A DNA stretch of 64,000 nt from Liolophura sinensis (Eukaryota; Mollusca; Polyplacophora; Chitonida; Chitonidae), in NCBI RefSeq assembly GCF_032854445.1, contig NC_088299.1, forward strand, positions 14,317,608 through 14,381,607, in the 5' to 3' direction. The position numbers and the translations under genes were made by a program. The notes beneath the pieces were generated by a model, which was not told the origin of the DNA, searched no databases, and was given only the letters and a program-made list of their open reading frames with translations. Position 1 is the stretch's first letter; every line of letters starts with the position of its first letter. Shown here one piece after another: positions 1 through 12,300 of this stretch.

Positions 1-322
1 TAAGATTATGACCGACAGAGGAATTAACCCCCTCCTGCTATCAAGTGAAGAAGCCTTACCGTAAATTTACACCACCCTGATTATTATATATGTGTTACCC
101 AACATTGAGATTGAAGCCACAAAGCACATCTTCGGGATTTTGACATAGAAAGTTTGGGCTAAGAGCAAACTGTCCCTGGGAGCAGCGAAAGTATGGTATT
201 ATAAGGTGGCTGTAAAATGCATTGTGAGCACGATAATTCAGTTATTTACGGTTATTTAGCGGGCACTGCCTATAAGACTAGGTTTGTGGAAGGTTTAACC
301 TTTATCTCAAGCTAACTCCATC

Positions 323-389
323 ATGACCAGAGCTACCCACTGGGTTACACTTGGGATTGGACTGACGTTAGGGATGATGATATATACAG
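323..389 (+). CDS. LU/EB gene exon 1: signal peptide
   Basis: ATG at 323 opens 22 codons plus one base: a short polar start (MTRATHW), then a hydrophobic core (VTLGIGLTLGMMIY). A GTAAAAG donor begins at 390. The exon ends in phase 1, exactly what exon 2 needs; the joined codon is GAG (Glu). The phase match and signal-peptide character are seen directly. The pairing across 6.75 kb is inferred, and an unseen alternative first exon inside intron 1 cannot be excluded. Confidence 0.6.
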
Positions 390-3300
390 GTAAAAGGTGT
401 AGGTAATTCATACTCACATTGCCGGAATCTTTGAGAGCTTTTTTAATCGCTTTATATGTTACACTTGTGATGGGATTATCGTTAAGGATACAAGTACTGT
501 AAAGTATTTATTATTCTCTGGACTTTGTTTTCGCGGATTTACTGCAAAAATATGTTCGCAGGATTTAATTTTCGCGTTTGTAATCAAGGGAATACTGAAA
601 AAAATTCTGAAAACTGTTTAATTTCGTTGTTATAATATGGCCGAAAATATTCAAACAGGTATCATCATGGGTGGCTTTAATCCCATTTTGTTTCCTGCGG
701 TATCATCTAAAAACTCTCCGCTATAGCCTTTTTCAAGACAAAGAAAACACTTAACATTAAGTATCTAAGTATTAAGAAAGGCTATTAAACATTTTCCACG
801 TAAGTAGTTCGATATATTTTAACAATTTTTCCAACGGAGTGAAACGGTTTTAAAAGATCCGATTCTATGATGGTCTGTAGTGACCCAGATGGTATCAGAG
901 AAGTCACAGTCTTAAATTTTACCTCAAATAGTTCGTTTTAAAGTTCATTCGGCGTATTAATTCATAGATTTTTATGTGCATTCTGAATAATGAAATCTAG
1001 CCGTCTAAATGTGTTAAGTGGAAAAATATTTCTTTGCTCGACGTCATTGGTTCCAATGTAGTCAGCAAAGGCCATCGTATAATCCAAATTTTGGAATGCA
1101 TTTTACTAGGTTGCAAAAATTTTTAAAAATATAATCGAACTATGGACAGTGTTTAACGGTCTTTCATCTGACATGTATGCTTCACGTTGGTGTTTTATTT
1201 GCTTTTAATACATTATAGTTATTAACATCACTGCCTTATAGACCGGTCGCCAGAGAGGAGCTCAACCTAGCTGGAACGTTAACCAATTTCTGACTATATG
1301 CCTAATCCATGCGCATGGCCAAACCTGCCGTGTATATTCTGTTGGGTGTGGCCAGCAAGGCCCAGCAAGGGGTCCAAAATTAAGCCCAGCGAAACACAGG
1401 ACACAGTCTGGCCGAGTTCCAGGTGTTTTGATTGATCCCTACCAGATATTTTTCGTGGTGGGCTGTGCCCACCAGACGTACATAATCGCTATTAAAAAAA
1501 TTGAGTTAGATCAGCTGATCAGTTAACCGGACGAAACCAAATAAAAAATGTTTGGCATAACCTCAGGTGTCAGTTGAAAGTGTTCAGTACAGCCCCATTT
1601 GTCATGAACAGCAACTTCCTGACATTTTCAGCGAAAGGCTGTGACGTGGACGCCCCCAATACCGCCTCCAAAAGGTAAGCTATCTTGACTATATCGTATA
1701 AGGAAATGTACATCAGCAAGAAAAAGCCAGAAGATGAGTAACAATATTTCTGACTACTCTTATTAAGACTGATAGAAGATGTGGTCAATTCCATGTAACT
1801 TGTTCACTTATGGTAATTGCATACTATTTGAAAAATCATGTTACAGTGAGTGAGTGAGTGCCTGGGGTTTAACGTCGTACTCAACAATTTTTCAGTCATA
1901 TGACGACGAAGGAATCATTAGGGTGCATGTACGTGTAATGTGCCTCCTTGTTGCAGGACGGATTTCCACCGCTCTTTTATTTAGTGCTGCTTCACTGAGA
2001 CGACTTACCGAAGGCAAGTAAGCTGCCACGCCCGAGCCAGTCAACCAGTCGATGCACTATCCCCTTCATGCTGAACGCCAAGCGAGGAAGTTACAACTTC
2101 CTCTTTTAAAGTCTTAGGTGTGACTCGATCAAGGATTAATCCTGGATCTACCGGTCCCGAAGCGGATCATGTTACAAATTTCATGTGACGGGAGCTACAT
2201 CATAATACGTAGTACCCGTCACAATCAGTACAATTAAGTGCAGAGACTGTATTAACTGATTTAGGCCTTGGTGGCCTAATGCGTTACCCCTAATCGCTAA
2301 ATCCTTGGATTTGGCGAGATTTTATCAAGTTGAACTCCGTTTATTTAGAGTCATCGACTGAAAACTTCACACCAACTTAAATGTAAATAACATTTCTCAA
2401 GTTATAGGAACAGCTAAGTCATTACAAAAAATATGTTTGCTGGGGTAATCCAACAGATCCTCCAAAAATGGGCCATACTATAAAGTTTTTGTTCTCTTTC
2501 TTTGATGAATGTTCTTAAAATGTTCATTTCTTTAATATCCCGATGTCTTTCATTAGCCACTATAAAAAAATCCCTACCAGCTGGCCTTAGTTCAGGGTAT
2601 CAACATGATCACTCAGATTGAAAATTATTAGATGAGTTATTATTTGAAAATAAGTTAGATTTATTGAAAAAAGTTAATTTCATCTGTGAAAGTGCTGTCT
2701 GGTTGTCTTCTTTTGCCCTTAAAATATAGATGGCACAGTTTCAAACATGTAGCCTCCCGTTACAAAGACCTGTAGCACCCGTCACAAGACCTGTAGCGCA
2801 TCACAAGACCTGTAGCACCTGTCACAAGACCTGTAGCACCCGTCACAAGACCTGTAGCACATCACAAGACCTGTAGCACCTGTCACAAGACCTGTAGCAC
2901 CCGTCACAAGACCTGTATACCTGTAGACCTGTAGCACCCGTCACAAGACCTGTAGCACCTGTCACAAGACCTGTAGCACCCGTCACAAGGCCTGTATACC
3001 TGTAGACCTGTAGCACCCTTCACAAGACCTGTAGGATCCATCACAAGACCTGTAGCACCCGTCACAAGACCTGTAGGATCCATCACAAGGCCTGTAGCAC
3101 CCGCCACAAACCTGTAGCACCCGTCACAAGATTGTAGCACCCGTCATGCTGATGGTTTTGATTTGACAGGGTTAATACTCTATCTATAGCCCTAAGCCTT
3201 TATTGCTGCATGAATAGGATTCACTCAGCTAATTTAAAAGCCTAAAATTTGGAGTCAGTCTTACAAAAAATCAGAGGGATCAGTGAACAGGTCAAAGTGA

Positions 3301-6300
3301 CTCGTCATCAGTGATTTTTGTCTGTAGCACCCTTCACACTATGCAAACTAGCCTCTATTATGATTGCTGGGTGCATCGTTAAAACTTGCTCTCTTACTAC
3401 ATTCCCTAGGATGGCAAAGTTTTCAACTGTTTATTAGAAAACTGGATGAATAAAAAAAAATAATCTGAATGTAGCCCTTGTCACGTGGAATTGACCGTGT
3501 GATCAATCTATTGGATTTACTTTCAGAAATATCAAACCTCAGCACAATGATGGAACAGTTGATGCCAATGCTCATCTGCATCTAGAGGGAGGTATTTCAA
3601 GATGACAGACGACATGTAAGAATTCAGACATGTTAGTTGGAAACTTTCTTAATTTTAGGGATATTTTTGAAATTTATGATGATTTAAATATCTTATTATC
3701 TGTTGGTTGTTTTGTCATGTTTTTGTGTCTCCAGAAATTCCTTGCCTTTCGTGAAGTGAATTTTACTAATGTTCAAATACTGGAAAGGAGATGGTCTACA
3801 ATGGCAATACTGTATTGGAAATTGAATGCTAGCCTGTTAACTGTGACATATTTGTTGTAGGTCTTCTCCAATAAAATTAAAGCGTGTCTTGCTTGAAACA
3901 GCCAAAAAGATAGTTTGGCGGTATTTCTAGTACCTGTGTTTAAAACCTCACTATTGTGTGGATAGATTGCATATTATCCGTGTAAAACAGTTACTCGTCA
4001 CAATCTTAGTCTTTATAAAAAGGGTTAAAATTCAACCAGTGTTTTTCTGTTCTTTCAGGTAGGCAGTGTTTTCAAAAAGAAATTGATTTGGTGTTGACAT
4101 TGAAGAACTATATGTTGTATTTTGTCCGACTATTGATGCGGGTTATATCAACCCATATTGTGAAAATAATATGTTTCATTTAGCCTCTAAGTATATACTC
4201 AGTCTCTGACACTTATGTAGTGAGCTGAAGATATTCATGTAGATTTTGACACCATCCACCGTCAATAATTACCAGTCAATAAAATTGTATAGATTACTGT
4301 ATACATATTTCAGACAAAGTAAAATTAAGGTTGTTTTCTTAAATATTTCCCACTTCAAATCATATGTGAGATTCATGTGACTGTTGGTACAGATACCAGC
4401 GTTTAAGGAACATCTGGTTTGCTTTAAATGGTTTCACGGTTCAAGTTAGCAATTAACATATGGGCTACTTTTGGTTGGAAAATTCTAAACCATGTACCAC
4501 TAATAAACACTAGACTACAATGAGTGTAGGCTTCACAGTACTCCAGCGAATTTCTTTGTATTTGTTAATCTTTTCAGTTCTTAAAACTGTAAATAAATAA
4601 AGTCCTCAAAAAGAGGTTTAAAACAGTGATGCTAGAAATACCGCCAAACTATCTTTTGGCAGTTTTCGTTACGAAACAAGATACGTTTTAATTTTATTGC
4701 AGAAATCCTACAACAAATATGCTATAGTTAACAGATTAACATTCAATTTTCAGTTAAGAACTGTAACAAAAAGAATTTTTAGTACAATTTAAACCTACCA
4801 GTACAGACTACAAATATTATTGTAGTAAATATCTATACCAAATCCTTTGTTTAAAAAGTGTAAACTGTTTGCAAATCTTTCAAAACAAATGCCATTGTAG
4901 TGCGTCCAGTTTTCAATACTTGAGCATTAGAAACATTCACTTTACGAACAAGACAAGGAATTTCAGTAAACTAAAAACATCTAACAAGTAATAAGATATT
5001 TATATCATCATAAATTTCAAACAATGTCAGTAAAATTAAAAAAGTTTCCAACTTACATGTCTGAATTCTCACATGTCGTCTGTCATCTTGAAATAACTTC
5101 CCCTGGTGACAGATGGTCAGGGGTATGGATTCATTGTGTTTAATGCTGAACTTTCAGAAATTTCAGAAGGTGAATCTAATAGATCGATCACATGTTCTAT
5201 CGGGCTTAACAAGAGTAATCAATATTGTTACATATCTCCTGGCTTTTTCTTGCGGAGATGATACCTGTGACAAATGTACAGTCCACCACCGAAAATGTCT
5301 GGCAGTGCCCATTCATGACACCTGTGGCTATGTCGAGCATTTTCTTTTCGGTTTTATCAGGTTAACTGACGAGCTGATACTCAGATTTTGGGTGGGATAT
5401 CAGGGGGTGTCTGGCTGGCACTGCCGACCACTGAAAATGTCTGACAGTGTCCATTTATGAAACCTGTGTCTAAGCTAAACATTTTTGATTTTGTTTTATC
5501 AGGTTAACTGACAAGCTGATATAGCCTAATTTTTGAGAGAGGGGCGGGGGGGATATTAGGTGGTGTCTGGCTGGCACAGCCGACCACCGAAAATGTCTAG
5601 CAGTGTCCATTTATGACACCTTTGTCTAAGCTAAACATTTTTGATTTTGTTTTAATAGGTTAACTGACAAGCTGATATAGCCTAGCTTTTGAGGGAGGGG
5701 CGGGGGATATTAGGGGGTGTCTGGCTGGCACTGCCGACCACCGAAAATGTCTGTCAGTGCCCATTCATGACACCTGGGGCTATGGCAAACATTTTTGATT
5801 TGATTTCATCAGCTTAACTGACGAGTTGATCTAGCCTAGCTTTTTGGGTGGGATATTAGACTTCAGAGAAAAAACTGATCCAGTAAGCCACACTCAAAGT
5901 TTAACTGGGGTAGACTCAGGCTCGACACTGTCCATTACACCAAGCTGAGTATATAGTACAAGACTAAACGAGGCAGCTCTGTATATAAGTGAATGGGTTG
6001 TCATAGCACTGGAGATTGAGTCAATCTTTACATGACTATGTTTACGGTGTTTCGGGCATGTTTGGCATGGAATGCTCGCGTCTTCCCTCATAGGGAGTCC
6101 ACGACAAAGATAACGTTAGCATATGCCATAATTTGGATTTACGCAGGATTTCACGTAGGTTCTTGCCTCTACGGTAGCCGATTAGAGGACGAAGAGGAAA
6201 TGTTTCATTACAGTCTTTATTTCTTTCAATCAGATGCCAGTATTTGTTATGGATGTTTCTAATACGAGGACGAAGAGGAAATGTTTCATTACAGTCTTTA

Positions 6301-9300
6301 TTTCTTTCAATCAGATGCCAGTATTTGTTATGGATGTTTCTAATACATGTATTCTTTTGACGATTGTGATACGTGGTTATAAAACGCATTTGTTTGTTGG
6401 ACACGACTTTGGTAGTTTTATTTTTCCGGGGAGTCTCATATGACGGTCCTCAAATTTCACTTTGTTGACATTGGAATCAACTTCAGTTTCCGAGTATCCT
6501 CTGATGAGCAATTTAGATCTCAAGAGTGCCGATTTCTTAAAGAAATCCCGCGCATTGTTGCAATTACAACTGTACCTTGTGATTTCACCCCTGATAAATG
6601 ATTTAAACCACGACGGGTGGTGTTCCGACCCCCTGTGTTTAAGCAAGACACCTGGTGCTATGATAAACATTTTTCGATTTGGTTTCGTCTGGTTAACTGA
6701 CCAGCTGATATAGCTCAATTTTTTTAATATCGCTTATATCTGGGACATGGCAGACATTTTGTCCTATGTTTCACTGGGTTAACTTAAGAGATGATGTAGC
6801 TTAATTTTGGACCCCTTTCTCTGGACCCTGCTGACCACATCCACCAGAATATACACGGGAGACGTCCATTTTCTTGCGTGGCCCTGCGCATGAATTACTT
6901 GTATATGCTCAGAAACTGGTTAACTTTCCAGCTAGGTTGAGCTCCTTGGGCTCCCGCTCTATTAGTGCTAGGGGCGTATGTGTTGCTACTAATAATGTAT
7001 TTACATGGACACTTAGACTAAAACCTTAACTGAGAAAATTAATATTAGGCCAAATTTTGGTTCCTTTTGACCATTTCCCGATTGCATACTGTCGTCAATG
7101 CCCTTGTGTTACTCCATGCACGTTTTTTCTTGCTTACAGAGGGTCTGATATGTTATCGTTGTGCTAAAGTCCAGGGGGATACCGTGACCGATGCCAACCT
7201 GAAGTGTTTAGAGAATAGCCGAGAAATTAGATGTGCTAATGAGGTGAGAATGAATGTGGGTTGGTGTGCAAGGCACTGTGTTAATCAAATAAGCAGGTCT
7301 ACATATTCACTAACCACATCACGTGCTCTTGTTTCCCTTTTCCCAGGTTCTTGTTTCTTGATCCTGTTCCCATGTTCTTATTTCTTGCTCCTGTTTCCAG
7401 GTTCTTGTTTCTTGCTCCTGTTCCCAGATTCGTGTTTCTTGCTCCTATTCCCAGGTTTTTGTTTCTTGCTCCTGTTCCCAGATTCGTGTTTCTTGCCCCT
7501 TTTCCCATGTTCTTCTTTCTTGCTCCTGTTCCCAGATTCGTGTTTCTTGCTCCTATTCCCAGGTTTTTGTTTCTTGCTCCTATTCCCAGGTTTTTGTTTC
7601 TTGCTCCTTTTCCCATGTTCTTCTTTCTTGCTCCTGTTCCCAGATTCGTGTTCCTTGCTCCTATTCCCAGGTTTTTGTTTCTTGATCCTTTTCCCAGGTT
7701 CTTGTTTCTTGCTCCTGTTCCCAGATTGGTGTTTCTTGTTCCTATTTCCAGATTCGTGTTTCTTGCCCCTGCTCCCAGGCTTTTGTTTCTTGCTCCTGTT
7801 CCCAGATTCTTCTTTCTTGCTCATATTCCCAGATCCTTTTTTGTCGCTCCTATTTCCAGATTCATGTTTCTTGTTCCCAGGCTCTTATTTCTTGCTCCTA
7901 TTCGCAGATCCTTGTTTCTTGCTCCTATTCGCAGATCTTTGTTTCTTGCTCCTGTTCCCAGATCCTTCTTTCTTGCTCCTGTTCCCAGATCCTTGTTTCT
8001 TGCTCCTATTCCAAGATCCTTGTTTGTTGCTCTTATTTCCAGATCCTTGTTTCTTGCTCCTGTCCCCAGATTCTTGTTTCTTGTTCCTATTTCCAGATCC
8101 TTCTTTCTTGCTCCTGTTCCCAGGTTATTGTTTCTTTCTCCTGTTCACAGATCCTTGTTTCTTGCTCCTGTTCCCAGGCTCTTGTTTCTTGCTTCTATTC
8201 GCAGATCCTTCTTTCTTGCTCCTATTCGCAGATCTTTGTTTCTTGCTCCTGTTCCCAGATTCTTGTTTCTTGCTCCTGCTCACAGATTCGTGTTTCTTGA
8301 TTCTATTCGCAGATCCTTATTTCTTGCTCCTATTCGCAGATCTTTGTTTCTTGCTCCTGTTCCCAGATTCTTGTTTCTTGCTCCTGTTCACAGATTCGTG
8401 TTTCTTGATCCTGTTCCCAAGCTCTTGTTTCTTGCTTCTATTCGCAGATCCTTGTTTCTTGCTCCTATTCGCAGATCTTTGTTTCTTGCTCCTGTTCCCA
8501 GATTCTTGTTTCTTGCTCCTGTTCACAGATTCGTGTTTCTTGATCCTGTTCCCAAGCTCTTGTTTCTTGCTTCTATTCGCAGATCCTTGTTTCTTGCTCC
8601 TGTTCGCAGATCTTTGTTTCTTGCTCCTGTTCCCAGATTCTTGTTTCTTGCTCCTTTTCACAGATTCGTGTTTCTTGATCCTATTCTCAGATTCTTGTTT
8701 CTGGCTCTTATTCCCAGATTCTTGTTTCTTGCTCCTGTTCCCAGGTTTTTGTTTCTTGCTCATGTTCCCAGATTCTTGTTTTATACTCCCATTTCCCGGC
8801 AGTTGTTTCATACTTCCGTTCCCAGGTTTGTTTGCTCCTAGTTCCCATGATCGGGTTTATTTCTTTTCTTGCTCATATTCCCAGATTTCTTGTCTCTGGT
8901 CATATTGCCGCATTCTCACTGTGAACTTCCTTCCTTGCTTGTTCCCATACCGAAGTCTGTGTGATTGTTATTCCCATTCCCAGATTTGTTTATTTCTTGT
9001 TTTCACCGCCAGGTTTGTTTTGTTTTTTTTTGCCTTACTCCCACTTCTAGGTTCTTATTTCTTGCTCCAATATCCAGGTTTGTTTGTTTCTTGCCCCTTT
9101 TCCCAGGTTTCTCAATTTTTGCTCCTAATCTTTTTTTTCTTTCTTTTTTTGACTTGCACCTAGTTCTTATTGTTTTGTTTGTTTCTTATTCTTGTCGCCA
9201 GCTTCCGTTTCTGTTCTGAACTTCAAGGTTTTTCTCAACTGTTTGTTACAGGAAGATCGTTGTTTCAGTTTGGCGTCGGGTCCGGATGAACATGAAGTAG

Positions 9301-12300
9301 AGAAGGACTGTGCCCGCAGTACAGATTGTGTAGGAAGAATCTGCTGTAACAGCGACTTCTGTAATGCAGGATTTGGTATAAGTACGTATGTGTACAGATA
9401 TGTGCTTACGATTTAACATTCACTTCAATTCTGTTTTATTTATTATAACTTCTGCAATGCAGGATTTGGTAGAAATACGCCCACGTACATGCACAAAAAC
9501 AACTGAGAGCGATCATTCACTTGACTTCTGTGAAGCGAGATTTGGTAAGTACGTATGTGTAGATAGGTGTACTATTTATCATTCATTTCACTTCTGTAAT
9601 GCAAGATTTGCTAAGTATGTACATGTCTATATATGTGGTTAAGACTTTTGCCATTTACTTGTCTACTGTATTGTAGAATTTGGGATATGCATGTACATGT
9701 ATATATACAAATGTGGTTACGCTTTGTCATTCACTGAGCTCTTGTAAAGCAGCATACGCATACGATTTATCATTCATTTGATTTCTGTAATACCAGATTT
9801 GTCATTCAGTTGGGCTTGAGTCTATATTTTCCTGACAATTCTGCTTGTATTTGTGCTTGATTTACAGCGTCTCAGAGAGGCAGCGGGAAGGAATGCGCTG
9901 CCATCTCAGACTGTGTGCAGACCCGGGGTGAGATGGTCTGTGACCCCGGCCAGCCGTCTGAACTCACCAAAAGGTGCTTGTGTACGAAATCCACTGTCAA
10001 CATCGGTGCTATATGTCGACAAGGTACATGGACAAGACATCATTAATTACATTCACTTATGTACCAACTTCAACAACACAAGCATTCTGAAAGTAATACA
10101 AAAGTAATCCGTGTGCACTACCGTGTGAATAATAGCCCGCGATCCAGAAAAGAACAAGAAAGACCATAAATATGGCGATAGTGGAGTCCATAACGGTACC
10201 GGTACTAAATAATTCAATGACAAGTCATTTCCAGAAAACTACTTCCAAAACAGGACATAAACAGCCATAATTTTGCCGAATGTGAAAGAAAATCAAAGCT
10301 GATTTGTAATTCGTCATGGTCAAGCTACGTGCCAAATTTCATTTCCAGAGAACTGTTTTACTTCCAAAACTGGACATAAACAACCATAATTTTGCTGCAT
10401 CGTGGAAGCTTGTGTCCATATCAATCGTCTGTATCATCAATAAATGCGTAACACCCTGCAGCAATTCATCTAACTGAAAGTTGCTCACTTACACAAGTGA
10501 TGAGATTGCTCAGTTTTAAATGCTGTCATTTCTGTTCAAGCTTTCGTTGGCGAATGGTGCGGGGTGACGTCACAATGCAAGGACGACAACTCCAGATGTA
10601 CCGGCAGTCAGTGTGTGTGTGAAAAGTCCTTCTTTGCTGACGAAACAGTCTGCATAGCGAGTAAGTATAGACAGCGTATTTTCCCAGCATCTAAATCAGG
10701 CGCTTCTGTGTTGGTGTTGTTGGAAGTATAACAAATGTTCCGTAAGTGTTGGGTTGCGCGCTGTTGTTCAGCATTTTTCTTCAGCACCAGCGTTATCCAG
10801 CAACACTTTGTCGCTATCCAACACTTCTTCAGCTATATCCGATTGTTCTTCACCTCTACCGACAGCTCTTCACCCCAATTCTTCAACACTATCCGACTAT
10901 GCCACAACTCTTCAGCACTATGCCACAGCTCTTCAGCACTATGCCACAGTTCTTCAGCACTATGCCACAACTCTTCAGCACTATGCCACAGCTCTTCAGC
11001 ACTCTTTCCTTAATATGTCACTTCACCGCCATCTGATGGTCTTTAGGGCGATTTGATGGTCTTCAGCGCCATTTGATGGTCTTCAACGCTATTCGTCTTT
11101 ACATGCCTCCTGCTTCAATGAGTATTAAGGGATTTCACTGAAAAGCACAAGGTCTATATACATTATCATAATCACGCCCGCCACGGATGATCCAGCCGAA
11201 AGTTCCCCTGACAAGGTACAAACCATGCCCATATACATGTACTGTAGTACTGTAGGCCACCTACTACGCCATGTATCGCGAAAAATTTAAAAAACATCCA
11301 TCCCAAAACCTTGTCACAGGATGACCAACTGTGCTCTTTGACCTGGTATAGGTTAACACTGGTATCAATTATTTGTCGAAATATTTCTCAGAATATAACA
11401 TAAACTGGTGGCAGTTTCGTTAAATAGTTAAGCAACAAACATAAACTCCTTACCACCTTGCTGGTGCATTGTAATTTATCAGTGATGTCAGAGGTTTTTA
11501 GGTAGCTAATCAGAATCGAGGAGTACACGTGTATGGGCGTGCTTCACCAGTGGAACTTTCGGCTGAATCTTCCGTAGCGGCCGTCATTATAAATAAAATG
11601 TGTGATCTGGGCACGAAATATGGTTAAATGTGCCATGCATTTGCTACCGATAGAAAGCTTATTTATTAATGGACAAGATGATGGAAGTTTTGGTGAAGTC
11701 GACCAGTTTTGATTGAAGTAAGAGAATGGTAAATACGGGTGGTGTCGGCGAAGTGGCAATCCTTGCGTTCCTCTCACGATCAATTTGCCATGCATAACGT
11801 CTATACCCATGTATATGACGCATCTGACGTGGCAAGCAATGGATGGAGTCCCTGTGGGACACTCTGTTACTTATTCCCGCTTTTGCGATGACGATTTGTG
11901 TGCAAATTGGCGACGAAGTACACATTGTAGTATGCATTAGAACAATGGTCAGTCGGGCCTGGGCACGAGGAAAGAAGAACCCTCTATCATTGTGATATGA
12001 TTTTACAAAAATAGATTCAAACGTCATAAGATATTCTTGACTACGGCGTAAATCGCCAATCAAATAAATCAAATAAATAAATCAAATGTCAGAAGAGTCT
12101 ATCACAAAACATCTCTTCAGACGACTGATTGGATTCATCTAAGCAGTAATTACTTAGTTTCAAAGTACGCGTTCTATTGCATTGATGGAGTGTAGTGTAT
12201 CATTTCGTCATCTTTACAGAACGATCTGTGGGAGAGGCCTGTTTGGAGGACCGTCATTGTGGTGTTGAAAATTCCGTTTGTAACGGCACAACGTGTGTCT

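Larger units (their letters stand above)
1250..6960. mobile_element. large imperfect inverted repeat (foldback element) in LU/EB intron 1
   Basis: Two pairs of segments read as reverse complements. Outer pair: 1250-1572 with 6660-6960, sharing for example AGCTCAACCTAGCTGG, GTGTATATTCTG and GGTCCAAAATTAAG in order. Inner pair: 3587-3930 with 4632-5103, sharing AATTCAGACATGT, AAATTTATGATGAT and AAGATAGTTTGGCGGTATTT among others. The order is nested, so the segment can fold around a loop near 3960-4600. A SINE (1846-2165) and a 20-bp minisatellite lie in the left arm; about 155-bp tandem units and an 81-bp duplication lie in the right arm. No transposase frame is visible, so it would be a non-autonomous or decayed element. 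Confidence 0.7.

Noticed and set aside
2761-3150. A CRISPR-like array
   Set aside because: The repeats are contiguous 20-bp units without unique spacers, and the host is a eukaryote; it is a minisatellite.
7351-8841. A 496-codon plus-strand frame and minus-strand Lys/Ser/Asn-rich frames
   Set aside because: These are other frames of the same 27-bp array; all are period-of-three artefacts.
7067-9163. A 698-codon plus-strand open frame with Leu/Phe-rich nonapeptide repeats
   Set aside because: It begins in intron sequence, runs through the real LU exon 2 and continues only because the 27-bp minisatellite has no stop in this frame. The donor at 7244 and acceptor at 9251 explain it as an intron.
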